A stretch of 64,000 nt of DNA from Mimachlamys varia. Taxonomy: Eukaryota; Mollusca; Bivalvia; Pectinida; Pectinidae. The notes under the pieces are model-generated. The model saw only the letters and a program-made list of their open reading frames with translations, ran no database searches and was not told where the DNA came from. This document shows positions 11,701 to 22,774 of this stretch, piece after piece. The position numbers and the translations under genes were made by a program. The stretch lies in NCBI GenBank assembly GCA_947623455.1, contig OX392538.1, positions 4,898,001-4,962,000 on the forward strand. The letters are read 5' to 3'. How positions within the stretch are numbered: position 1 is the first letter of the stretch; each line of letters begins with the position of its first letter.

Positions 11701-14700
11701 AGTATATGAAAAATTGAAAATATTACTATCCTGTAACTAAAGATATTAAATTGAGTTGATTACAGTTATTGTACAGTGTATCCTAACTAGCTATAACTGT
11801 CCACCCTTGTCGCTGCAGAGCTAGCTCAGGCTGTGGTTGATGCTGGAGCGGTACCTCTACTTGTGCTGTGTATACAGGAGCCAGAGCTCTCCCTCAAACG
11901 CATTGCTGCCTCTGCTCTCAGTGATATCTGTAAACATTCCCCGGAGCTTGCCCAGACTGTAGTGGATGCTGGAGCGATCGCTCACTTAGCTCAAATGATT
12001 CTCAACCCTGATGCTAAACTGAAGGTACGTAATTTAAAGTGTCTTCATTTTTGCTCATTTGAATTAAGTATATATGTCCGAGTTGAAGACAGATCCCACT
12101 TACATGCATGTGAAATATAATACTAGTAAAGCTTGTCAGTGAGTAGCGCACTTCAAAATCATTTCAGACATCTGTTTAATAAATGGTTGTCAAATAATTA
12201 AAAACTGACAAATCAATTTTACTTCTCATTGATTGAAGCTTATACTGTTAATTAAAAGTGTGATATACAGTATTATATTTTTTTTTGCAAGGAATGACTA
12301 CATTTTTCTTTATGTGTTTTACAGTATCCCAAAAAAGTATATGTACACTTTTCATAAATCGGCAAAATTGGACAAAAATATATCAGAAATATTAAGAACA
12401 TTTTATGTGAAATTGCATAATACATGCATGACACAAGCAGAAGTAGAATATGCACAACATACATAGAAAAATGGTGGTTTGTAAAAAAATATAATTAAAT
12501 CATAAAACAATGGTAATACTTAAGCAGATTTGAATGCAGTTGATTTAATTCACACTGTCATAATTAGTAAGGAGCAAAAATCATGGAATAATAATCATAT
12601 ACATCCACAGAGGCAAGTGTTCTCTGCCCTGAGTCAGATTTCCAAACACTCAGTAGACCTGGCTGAGATGGTAGTGGAGGCAGAGATATTCCCAGCGGTA
12701 CTCACCTGTCTTAAGGATCCTGACGAGTATGTCAAGAAGAATGTCGCCACCCTTATCAGAGAAATCGCAAAACACACTCCAGAGGTGAGTTAATTATAAT
12801 CCGTATCGAAATTCCAAAGGTGAATTTATTATAATCCTTGTAAACAAACTTCAGAGGTGATTCCCGATTTAATTACTGTAAATGTACTTATTTTGGCATA
12901 TTAAAATTTTAGCGTATACATGTATATCCAAATTTAAGTAGATTTATAAGCGTAATGATAAATTGGGGAACTCACATTACTTCTGTAAATAAATAATTTA
13001 TTGTAACTGTTATTAACACAATTATAATTTATCAGAATGCTGTTTGCATGAAAATTTAAAAGATAAGATTACCGATAAAATAAGTACTTTTACAATAATC
13101 CATATAACCACATTCCAGAGATGCATGGCCACTAAATTAATTTATAAGAATGCTATATGATTGTTACATTATTAGATTTGTAACATTTTAAACATTAGTA
13201 TATTTGAAACATTTGAAACATAAGTATAAGATTTGTAACATTTTAAACATTAGTTATTATATAATAAGATTTGTAACTTTTTAAACATTAGTAGAGTTTA
13301 AACATTAGTAGATTGGTAACATTTTAAACATTAGTAGATTTGTAACATTTGAAACATTAGTAGGTTTGTAGCATATATCAAACATAATAGTAGATTTGTA
13401 ACATTGGGAAAGCTTTCACATGAATCATTTGGCACTTTCAGTACATGTATAATTAAAGTAGAAAGTTACCTCCCTTCCTTTGAACAAGTAACAATCATTT
13501 CGTTTTTTTATAGATCTTTAATGAATTAGACATTATTTTACATGTAATATTTGGTAACATCTCAGAGCTGTACTTAAACATTTGTCTTGGAAATAAAAAA
13601 AAGTTTTTTACTTCATAATATTATCGAGTGTTAATTTCCATTACCGGGGTATGTTTTTTCTCTCTCTTGAATTTGGTTATAAAACGATACAGGTTAATTA
13701 AAATTTTTCCTTTTTTTTTGGGTAAAACCTGCTTGAAAAATTACAAACGTTCTACCACAGTCCTTTTCTATAGAAAACTAGAGTCCCAATAGGTGATGAA
13801 TGTTTTATGTTAATGAAAGCATGATCAAGGTTTGCTGTATTCTATTTAAATCCTAGTTGTTTTATTTTTTACATCATGTTTATTTTCTAACAGCTTGCTC
13901 AGTTGATTGTGAACGCCGGTGGGGTAGCAGCTGTGGTGGATTATATCGGAGACTCCAGGGGTAATGTCAGACTTCCTGGAATAATGATGTTGGGATACGT
14001 AGCTGCTCACTCAGAAAACCTTGCTATGGCTGTTATTGTGTCTAAAGTAAGTGTCATTCTATATATTTAAAAAATGAGAAATAACATATCTTTAGCGTTA
14101 TTCTATTTAGATTATGCCAGATTTTCATTTCCTTGTAAATTAACATTTTGTTGATTAAGCAGTTTGAAATTATCTGGCTGGAAAACATTGAATATCCTCT
14201 GCATGATATTATGCAGATTATCAAGAGGAATCTTATTATTGAAACATACAGTGGAACCTGTCTTACTTGACCTGATTATTACAAATTCCAATATACAAAC
14301 GTGATCACCTAAGAATATCACAAAACCTCCATATATGTACTAGACACCCTCTCTATCATTATTCTGGAGAAATTTATTGGTTCCCACAGTGTGTTATCTT
14401 AGACAGGTTTCACTGGATCTAGCTATATACTATTTATCGTTATCTAAGAAACAAATTGAATTTAGTCTTGAATAAGACATCATGGAACAAATATGAAAAT
14501 AAATTCTAGAATCTTGTAGTAAAAAAATAAATTATTAAAAAAGTTTTGCTGTTTTATTATTAATATAAGTATGTTTTATTGAACTTCAGATTGGATATCA
14601 ATAAACTAACTTGCAATGTATATGAAATTGATCACTGTATCCTACATTTGTGTTCCCAGGGTGTTGTACAGCTAGCCATCGCACTGTCAGAGGAACCGGA

Positions 14701-15618
14701 GGATCACCTCCAAGCTGCTGTAGCGTGGGCACTCGGACAGATCGGTCGACATACTCCAGAACACTCCAAGGCTGTCGCTGTCGCTAATGTCCTCCCCAAA
14801 TTACTCAATTGTTACCTGCGGGCTGATGCCACAGAAGACCTACAGACCAAGGTAAGAATGTTCTTCCTTCTTTAGATAATAATTTTGATGCAGTATTTAT
14901 TGTGTAAAAAGATAAATATGTTATATTTGGTAACTTGTAAATAATTTGTATGAAAATGTTTTAATTCATTGTTAATGAGAAATTTTTGTTTGTTTGTAGA
15001 GTAAGAAATCCCTGAAGAATAACCTACAGAAATGTGTACACCTACCTGCCCTAGAACCTCTACTTCACGACGCTCCACCAAATATCCTCAAACATGTTGT
15101 CGGACAGTTCAGCAAAGTCCTCCCACACGACTCCAAAGCCAGACGATTCTTTGTCACAAGTGGTGGCCTCAAGAAAATCCAGGAAATCAAGGCAGAACCT
15201 GGATCCGCCCTCGCCGAATATGTCAACACAATCAACAACTGCTACCCAGAAGAAATTGTCAAGTAAGTATGTCTTGTTAAAGCATGTTAGCCAAAATAAA
15301 GCTGAGGTTAGTACAAACATGTTATAGGCATTGAAATGGAAAAAAAAACAACCTAACACCATCATTAGCTGGGACATGAAATGGTTAGGTAAGTGCATAG
15401 TAATGTTTAAGGAAACGGTTATTTACATTTCCTAGAGGATATATGGATAAACCAATTATCAGATTATCATTTGGATGGCATTGTCTGTGAATTCATCGAA
15501 TACACTTTCTAATAATCCAATTATAAACTTTGTTGTTTGTTAATTTTTCAGATATTACTCCCCAGGATATTCCGATGCCCTCCTGGAAAGAGTGGAAAAT
15601 TTCGCACCCAAATCTTAG
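8772..15618 (+). CDS. SPAG6: SPAG6 (sperm-associated antigen 6), complete, nine coding exons
   Basis: Coding exons: 8772-8796, 10738-11000, 11281-11464, 11819-12024, 12611-12784, 13894-14046, 14660-14851, 15000-15262, 15552-15618. All introns are GT...AG and all phases join. The product is 508 residues, against 509 in human SPAG6. It begins MSQRQVLQ, as vertebrate SPAG6 does, and is built almost entirely of armadillo repeats (ALALGRLAN, AAAFVLRAV, AAWALGYIA, ASALSDI, AAVAWALGQIG and others), ending in the conserved KHVVGQFSKVLPHDSKAR segment and a PGYS tail. SPAG6 (PF16 in Chlamydomonas) is a scaffold of the central-pair apparatus of motile cilia and flagella. An X-box-like site lies 94 bp upstream, and an AATAAA signal follows at 15823. 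Introns hold a solo LTR, a palindrome and a minisatellite. No coding damage is seen. Confidence 0.97.
9081..9158. repeat. 78-bp perfect palindrome in SPAG6 intron 1
   Basis: The arms 9081-9119 and 9120-9158 are exact reverse complements over 39 bp with no spacer, centred on AACGTT at 9119/9120. Similarity continues imperfectly outward for some 20 bases. It can form a long hairpin or cruciform. Confidence 0.95.
9433..9963 (-). mobile_element. Solo LTR with CTAG target-site duplication
   Basis: The segment starts TGTAACAGG and ends CCTGTTACA (inverted LTR ends) and is flanked by CTAG at 9429-9432 and 9964-9967. It is 531 bp and has no coding capacity. An AATAAA on the minus strand near 9575 suggests minus orientation. 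It shares GGGGAAATAACTCT-like words with the LTR at 6.3-7.3 kb, so the two may be related families. Confidence 0.85.
9968..10737. other. Rest of SPAG6 intron 1
   Basis: AT-rich. On the minus strand at about 10300-10370 there is a weak tRNA-like B-box (GGATTTGAGCC), possibly an old SINE. Nothing else stands out. Confidence 0.4.
13171..13407. repeat. Degenerate minisatellite in SPAG6 intron 5
   Basis: About eight irregular copies of a unit close to GATTTGTAACATTTTAAACA plus TTAGTA, roughly 26-28 bp each, lie in the intron between the exons ending 12784 and starting 13894. Confidence 0.8.
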
Positions 15619-15822
15619 AGAGTTGTTTACTGACTTTTCTACACTTGTTGTCATGTATGTTATTCATTGCGGACATTTTGATACATTTACATGCTGTGAA
15701 TCTGAAGTTTCGACTTCCATGGTGGCTAGCGGGGAAGTTTACATTGCCTAACCTAGCGGTTTATCACAGTCGTGTTAAACCATCAGTTATATATACACCA
15801 TGGAGGTCTGTAAGTGCTCAAC

Positions 15823-15828
15823 AATAAA
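15823..15828 (+). terminator. SPAG6 polyadenylation signal
   Basis: Canonical AATAAA 205 bp after the stop codon of SPAG6. Confidence 0.7.
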
Positions 15829-16859
15829 GATCACTACTGGACATTAACTGATACAGGTTCACTTCTAATTACGCTGGAATCCTGTGATTTGTTGTATCTA
15901 CATTTTTACATTATGAAGACTAACCGTAGTTAATTTGTAATCAGAAAATAGAAATATACAACTGTATATATCTATGAAGATATTGAATACATGTATTTTT
16001 CTACACAAATGCTATATCTTTTACATATATTTGGTTTTGAAAATCCCTCTTGAAATAGAAAGAGAAAATGAATCTCGATTTTGATTATAGAAATTATTTT
16101 AGTACCAAATCAATCATTGTGGCATTCTTATTTGTCTCAATAGTTCAAAAAATGTTAAATTTGTTATTGAAATTATTGCTAAACCAATCTTCAAAAAATC
16201 AGACTTTTTGAGAGGGTGGTTACTTCAAATAAATACCTTTAAAATGGATACAAGAAAACAGTATTGTTAGTAATTATAATCACATGTGTTATATTTATTG
16301 TTGTTGTGGGTGGGGTGAGTAATTGGGGAGGGGGAGGGGTCGGTCAGAAATGTGAGGGATCACAAATTTATGGAGAAGAACTGAGAAAAGTAAAATGAAC
16401 TGGTGATAGATCTCAAGTTGCTATGATACAAAGATCAACTATAACAGATATGAATCGTCTACTTAAAATAAATCATATCATTATTTGGGGGGAGAGGGAG
16501 AGGATTGTGTCGGGCGAAGAGTTAACAGATATCAAAATCAACTTTTATACAAGTGAAGACCATCAAAAAGATAAACTATTGTTTAAACCAACACTTCCAA
16601 CTTTATTCAGCCTTTTAAAATGAAATTATTGAGTAAAAACACTGCCAAACGATTTGATAACATGATATATAACAGATATAACAATAAGACAGATCTGTTT
16701 AACTGATTTATTACTACAGTAAAAAAAGAGGCTTAATGGTTTTTACTTACATGATACATAATGTAAGACTAATATATGTACAGGTAAAAACATTGAATAA
16801 GAAATATTCTTGTACAAACAAATAAATTAATTTTTCGGAAGCATGTGTTGAATTTTAAT
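15829..16859. other. Intergenic DNA downstream of SPAG6
   Basis: AT-rich with a G-rich patch near 16310-16345. I see no gene or recognised repeat here. Confidence 0.5.
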
Positions 16860-17450
16860 ATATTTATAACCTCCCACAACGAAGTAAATGGGAGGTTAAA
16901 AAAAAATTGTGTCCAGACAACTCATCGGAAAACTATGGACCAATTTTAATGAAACTATACAGGTATGTTAGGGACCAAATGTAGATGTGCAGCATGCAGG
17001 GTTATACCATCTGAAATCTTTGTTGCCATGGTAACCAATTAAGTCACTTAGTTTTTTTTTCGGGGAGGAGGGGGGGGGGGGGATTTTCGTCCGGACGACT
17101 CCTCGGAAACCTATGGACCGATTTCAATGAAACTACACAGGAATGTTAGGGACATTATGCAGATGTGCATGCAGGGTATTTTCTGCCAAATATTTGGTTG
17201 CAATGGTAACCAGGTCATATGTTTGGGGGACATTTTCTCCACAAAACTCCTCATATTCCTTTGAACCGATAACAGTGACACTTTGGTTGCCATGGTAACC
17301 AATTCCAATTACCCAAATCATTGTGGAAAACTATCAGAACAACTCTTGAACCTATGTGAAACAATTTTAATCGAACTACACGAATTATAGGGACTAAGTG
17401 CACATATGCATTCAGATTTTTTAAAACATGAATTTAGGTTACCATGGTAA
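16860..17450. repeat. Dispersed/tandem repeat with GTTGCCATGGTAAC motifs, split by a LINE insertion
   Basis: Several irregular units share the words GACAACTC(C/A)TC, CAATTTTAATGAAACTA, AGGTATGTTAGGGAC, GATGTGCATGCAGG and a near-palindrome GTTGCCATGGTAAC at 17022-17035, 17197-17210 (one change), 17286-17299 and 17438-17451. Further units occur at 18827-18985 on the other side of the LINE fragment, so the LINE landed inside this repeat. A poly-G tract is at about 17070-17082. Confidence 0.85.
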
Positions 17451-18726
17451 CACGGTTTCCGCAAATCAAGATCTTGCGAGAATCAGCTGTGAGACTTCCT
17501 AGGAGATGTATCACAGACAGTTGATGATGGGAAGCTGAGTGATGTCCTGGTCATGGAGTTCTCTAAAGCGTTTGACAGATGGCGTGTTCCATTTAGCGGA
17601 ACGTTCCGGAACGAACCGGGCGTTCCGCTAAATGGAGCACGCTTCATGTATATAAGTGAATCATTCTCTCCTCTGTAACAAGTTGAGGTTATATGGTGTA
17701 AATTCTGAAGTCAACACATGGATAGAAAATTTACTATCAGACAGAGAACAGTGTGTACTTGTGAGTGTCCAAAAATCTTAACCCGTCAAAGTAACATCAG
17801 GAGTGCATCAAGGCTCTGTCATCGGTCCATGCACGGACTTAGATTAGAAGCCCGTCTTTTCCTGTTATATATAAACGACATCCCCAAAACATTCAACTCT
17901 ACCGTTAGGCTTTTTGCTGACGATACCATTATGTATCTGACAGTAAGTTCAAAGTCAGATGCAGATAACCTACAGAAAGACCAAGATAAGTTAGCACTCT
18001 GGGAAAGTCGTTGGGATATGTCATTCCATCCCGATAAATGTTCCATCCTATCCATCTCCAACAATAAAAACCCAGGTCACTTCTCTTACAATCTACATAG
18101 AAACTAACTAAATCACGTAACAGAAGCTAAATACTTAAGAGTTACTCTCCAATCAAGTCTCAAGTGGGAAGCCCATATTTTAATGATATCCGCACAAAGG
18201 CAAATTCAACCATTTGCCCATTTGTTCCTAAGAAGAAACACCAAATAGGTTCCAAAAAGTAAAAACACAAGCATACTTAACCTTGGTAAGACCAACCCTA
18301 GAGTATGTTTTGCTCTGCCTGGGATCCACACTTGAAAAATGACATGAACAAGATTGAAATGGTTCAGCGTAGAGATGCCCGTTATGTCTCCAACAAGTTC
18401 AGAAACATCTCTAGCTTTGGAGTTATGTTGAACAATCTAGAGTGGCGCTCTTTAGCAAAAAGAAGAAAAGACGCAAGGCTTACTTCACTTTTTAAAATCA
18501 AACATGATCTAATGGCTGTAAAGAAAATAGCACTTATTCCACTTAACCGTTTCTCTCGAAATTCTTTCTCTAATTCATATCATTTTTAATTCTATTGTGT
18601 AAAACATACACCAGAAAATTCTCATACTTTCCCAGAGCAATCACCGACTGGAATGCCTTATCGTCACAAATAACTTCCACTGATTCCTTAGATTCTTTCA
18701 AAGCAGCTCTTTTCAAGGCCTATTAG
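17451..18726 (+). pseudogene. Non-LTR retrotransposon (jockey/CR1-like) reverse transcriptase, 5'-truncated and broken
   Basis: Pieces of one RT read along the plus strand with frame changes: GFRKSRSCE near 17455, LVMEFSKAFD near 17548-17580, NKLRLYGV near 17680, the catalytic LFADDT at about 17910-17930, FHPDKC near 18023, and the C-terminal LINE region (VQRRDARYV, LEWRSLAKRRKDARL) at 18360-18480, ending with DSFKAALFKAY at about 18690-18724. The family copies its RNA at the target site. This copy is dead: it has several frameshifts and stops, and a short hairpin insertion at about 17577-17650 between SKAFD and the next conserved block. Confidence 0.88.
17577..17650. mobile_element. Short hairpin (MITE-like) insertion inside the LINE RT
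   Basis: Arms of 22 bp at 17582-17603 and 17621-17642 are reverse complements with one mismatch, around a 17-bp GC-rich loop. The insert interrupts the conserved SKAFD...L(C)NKLRLYGV stretch of the LINE and so came later. Its exact borders are uncertain. Confidence 0.7.
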
Positions 18727-18826
18727 TACTAGTAAATCCATTTTTATCCACTTTTTACCAGTGTTGTTAAGCTCTCTTCCTTGGCAATTATCTTCAATTT
18801 GTTGAAGTTGAGCAATACCCTATAGA

Positions 18827-18985
18827 CATAACCAGGTCACTATAAGCAGGGTTTTGTTGGAACATTTTCCCCAGACAACTCCTCATAAACTAATGAACCA
18901 ATTTCAATGAAGCTACACTTGAACTTTGTCTGCATATGCATTCATACATTTTTGTTGTCATGCTAACCAGGTCACTATACATTAT
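18827..18985. repeat. Continuation of the 16.9-kb repeat beyond the LINE insertion
   Basis: It shares CCAGACAACTCCTCA, CAATTTCAATGAAGCTACAC and GTTGTCATGCTAACCAGG with the units at 16860-17450. Confidence 0.75.
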
Positions 18986-20559
18986 ACAAGTATTTATTGC
19001 AAAGGATTGGGAGAGGGGTTATTTACCTATTTGATTACAGTTCTAGTGTTTTATATATATATAAAGCTATAGAGTACAAGACATCTGTAGATTGAACCCT
19101 GAATAAACTGGACCAGAAGAACTAAATGAGGGGTTTGTGGTATATACATGTTTCTATGTGAGTATCTGCTCACTTGGCTTTTGTTTTTGTGTGTTTCGTT
19201 TTTTCGTCTGGCGGCATTTACCTTTGTTGGGCGTATCCTATGACTCCTTTGTTGATTTGACGTTCGTTTTGTACCCTTTTTGAGTTTTATTGGTCTCAGA
19301 GTCTCTGTCTATCTACGTGTTTCGTGTGAATATAAAACTTGAAATGTTTCTTTGGTTCCTCTGCTGTCGATCGTTCTCCGTGTTGTGTTGACCTTTGATT
19401 CTACGTTTATTTGAATGTTTATTTCCCTTTGTTTATGTTGACCAAACCAAAAGTACAAGTATGTTTGATAATAGTCTTCTGTATTTGTTATGGTGTCCCA
19501 TATCTATTTGTGATTCTGTTCTCATCTACTGTTTACTACTTTGTTTGTGAGTGTCATTATCAATCACGCCAAGCTCCTAAATACCCACAGGAATGCGTTG
19601 TTCTCCCGTAAATGGCAGCTCGTTTGGGTAGTCGACCTGTCATGATTATTTTTTAAAAGGTAATAATTAAAAATTACAATGATGTCAGATTATGTTAATA
19701 TGGACACGCACACAGTTGTCCTTTAATTAATTACAATGTTAAAATAGTGTTTTTTTCCTTTAGTTAATGGTATAAGTTTGATGTTTACATTTATTTAGTA
19801 TCACGATTCATTATGCTAAGGATCCATTAAGGAATACTTGAAGTTTTGCCAACAGCCACACTTAATCCGAATTTGGATTTATTAGCACGCGTACTTTTTC
19901 TATAGGACTACTTACGCACAGGTTTTTATATTAAATAGCCTGAAAGGCTTTCGCTGTGACCTGTATATATATTCAGGATATATGCAGGATTAACTACATG
20001 TATATAGACCCATTACGTATTTTTTTTATTCTTTATTTGTTTACATTAAAAATGATATAAGTACACACAACAAATAAACAACACACATACCATGCATGTT
20101 GAGAGTGATTGCCTACGATTCATTTTTACTCATTAAACTTTCAAACTTGCCGTTACTATAGTTTATTTTGTCACATCAGACAAATCTTTAGTGACTCATC
20201 GTGATCCCCTTTTGTCCATCATCGCGAGATTTTTTCGACTTCTTCCCCAAAGCCGCTGATTCAATTTTGATAAAATTTTGCAAGAAGGTGAATATGGAAA
20301 ATGTGAATTAGATATACATGTATCTGACTCCGACTCCAAGTGGCCTTAGTGGCAGGGCAAAAAAAAAGTCTAAATGGCAAAAACCTTCTCCAATCATCTC
20401 AAGATTCTGATGCTGAAATCAAACAACTTTCCTTGCGGATGAAGAGATTCTGAGATGCTCTATCTAAAGTGTAATTTCTTTACCATAAGGTCAACCATTA
20501 TCTTCGGTAATTATCAGTTTTGGACAAAATTTGTTTATTTTCAGAGGGATATATAATTA
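18986..20559. other. Intergenic DNA, no gene recognised
   Basis: AT-rich sequence with short poly-T and TA runs. A T-rich, weakly repetitive block at 19170-19400 gives short frames of no known family. Confidence 0.45.
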
Positions 20560-21197
20560 AAACTTGGTTAGAAATAGCATCATGTGATTGGAGTATGATA
20601 AGATGATAGTCGAGGAAGTTTTAAGTTTGATGAATTCCACATGTACGCTAATGATATCACATTTGTGTATCCTGATAAGTACATTGATGTTATCAGTGAC
20701 AAACTAAATACATTCTGATGCACAACTTTTTTCCGAATAGTGTAGATCGAACAAAATGCGTAAAAATACTGAAAAAAATCTTTGTCGATTGGCACATGAA
20801 CATGTTCTTATCAACGTAATAGTAGACAGAAGCACAACCGTGGTATTGTTATAAATGACTCTGATTGAAAATGTAAAAACTTAAAAAAACCCTTCTTGTT
20901 GTCAATGTGGATGAATGTTTATTTTGGAATTGTCAAACACTAAAAAACATGTACAAAAAGCTGTCTTTCTATATATTTCAAATGGAACGTTTGAGTCCAT
21001 TTCTCAGTCAGTCTTCATGTCCAACATATTTTAACTATCTGAACTATTGTGCAAACATCTTGGGAAACATTTCACAAAATAATACTGCCAAACTTGACAA
21101 ACCTCTGAAAAGTGCAGTTAGGATATATTGAAAATTGATTTTTATACAACATCATGTGATATGTTTAAATGTTTAACTGGGTATCCTTTTCTAAACA
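20560..21197 (+). pseudogene. Decayed non-LTR retrotransposon RT, first part
   Basis: Conserved LINE blocks appear in changing frames: HMYANDITFVY at about 20640-20670 (the catalytic YADD box with Asp changed to Asn), LNTF, then the downstream region YFNYLNYCANILG and NTAKLDKPLKSAVRI at about 21020-21120. Several stops and frameshifts make it inactive. The reading continues after the nested hammerhead repeat, at 21434-21560. Confidence 0.75.
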
Positions 21198-21433
21198 TGA
21201 CGTAACACACACATATACTGCACCTCTTAAATTTAGTAATAGATACAGTATGCCGAAAAATTGAATTAAACTGCATCATACAGCTGTTTCGTCCTATTAG
21301 GACTCTTCAGTGATGCTAGGGGCCAAATGGTAGGAATCCAAAATTTCTAAACTAATGTAGAAGCAGAAGGGTCAGGTGCGTAATTCCCCTTTAATTTATG
21401 AATTTCGAAGAACAAATAAACTAGTTCTGTCTA
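21198..21433 (-). mobile_element. Hammerhead-bearing repeat family, copy 1 (intact ribozyme)
   Basis: This repeat also occurs at 28791-28875, 28995-29187, 30198-30463, 45484-45663 and 60201-60433 (plus strand). Shared blocks in order are: TACACGATTTGAAATTATAC, AACTAGTTTAATT, GACCCTTCTGCTTCTACATT, CTAGCATCACTGAAGAGTC, GAAACAGCTGTATG, GCAGTTTAATTCATTTT, CGGCATACTGTATCTATTA, AAAAGGTGCAGCATGTGTG and GTTACGTCATCT. It has no coding capacity. This copy is nested in the LINE remnant at 20560-21560. Confidence 0.85.
21273..21316 (-). ncRNA. Type I hammerhead ribozyme with minimal stem III
   Basis: On the minus strand all core parts are present in order: stem I strand GCATCA, core CTGAAGA (CUGANGA), stem II GTCCT/AGGAC with loop AAT, core GAAA, a two-pair stem III (AC/GT) with loop AGCT, cleavage triplet GTA (NUH), and stem I partner TGATGC. 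Stem I has 6 perfect pairs. Cleavage would fall between 21279 and 21278. The stem III region ACAGCTGT is self-complementary, so a dimeric form is possible. Minimal type I hammerheads of this kind are known from Penelope-like elements and other metazoan retroelements. Confidence 0.82.
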
Positions 21434-21560
21434 AACATGTTATATAACCTGTCAGTTTTAGATGTACAAAGATTTACGTGGCTTGGCTCCAGAATATTTT
21501 AAAAGTTTTGGATATACTCCTAATGTCCACCTACTAGATGATCTACAAATAATCTGTATA
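21434..21560 (+). pseudogene. Decayed LINE RT, second part after the nested insertion
   Basis: MYKDLRGLAPEYF at about 21461-21500 followed by YTPNVH matches the C-terminal block usual in CR1/jockey-type RT proteins, continuing the remnant at 20560-21197. Confidence 0.7.
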
Positions 21561-21566
21561 GTCAAA

Positions 21567-21685
21567 CTATAAACAAAGGAAAGATTTACATGGAGACCCT
21601 TGTAAAAGTGCAAGAGAATAGGACCAGGTGTTTCGGAGGAGTTAGCGTCTTCTGCTTCATCGTAAGACGAATCTTTGAATCATTT
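21567..21685 (-). mobile_element. Tail fragment of the Penelope-like-type element
   Basis: It carries the words GGAAAGATTTACATGGAGACCCTTGTAAAAGTGC, here split by small changes, and GTCTTCTGCTTCATCG, which are the reverse complement of the tail seen downstream of the RT at 26090-26276. No coding sequence. Confidence 0.7.
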
Positions 21686-22774
21686 TATTATCAAGTATTA
21701 TTTAAGACTATTATTATTATTAAGAAACCAAACATAACGCTTGAGGGGCAGTGGCAGTAAGTGTCAAATTGACAAATTTGTCAACGAGCTTTTTCTCCAG
21801 ACCCAGATATGCTTGAATCAATACATTTGTATTACTCAGATGATCGCTAAAACTCTTGGGCCTCTTGTCATTATAATATTTAAGAGATTTTTGTTTTATG
21901 TCGGTGAGACACGTACAATGTACATTTAACAATACTGCGCAAAATGTATACTGTGATTGAAATATGAATACAATGTAGTTATTAAGTTTTTGATTTATGC
22001 ATATCTGGCTGCCTTTTAGCAACAGGGTTGGGCGCAAGATTATACAGCTTATATAAATCCCTACCAATTGGATATTCAAGATAGCAGATATAGAATAACA
22101 TTATGATGTGAATGCAAACTTATTCAGAAACTCACACAAACCTTTTAGTGTTTGCCTGCCTGCCTGTATAATATCTGTCTAGACGAATGTTTTTGGTACT
22201 TTGGGTTGCGTTTCACATAAATAGATTTTTTTTTATTCTTAGTGAAAGCATTGATTATTACAGGAAAAACAATATTCACCGAAAAGCTAATTTGCATCAG
22301 TGACAAGTATTACAATCATCCAGGAAAATATCACAATTTCGTTAGTCTATCTCGTAATCAAAAAGTATAACTTTCAAGACATACTTTTCGTAAATAATGT
22401 ATTTTGTGATACTGACTGTCGCGATACATTCGGATATACAAGTACGAATCACAAGAATTGATGATTTAGATATTTTACAGCTATATATGTTTTGTATTCA
22501 GACCTATGCATGGTTAGGGTTTCAGATAATGTTTTGTATTTAAGGGGTTAATAGCAACTTTCGGTAACCAAAGCAGTAGATGAAGAAATTCATTATAGTT
22601 TATCTTAAACTACCACAGAACTTCATTCCAAAATGATGAGACATAATCAAATTATCATATCATAGGTGGTAGCATTTTTACTGAAAGTGAATCTAAAAGC
22701 TGTTGAAATGTTAAATTACTCTAAACACATAACGTTGGGTTCAAATTTAGCTGTAACAAATTTGTAAGTCCCAG
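21686..22774. other. Intergenic DNA, no gene recognised
   Basis: AT-rich. Short frames on both strands lack any family resemblance. Confidence 0.45.
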
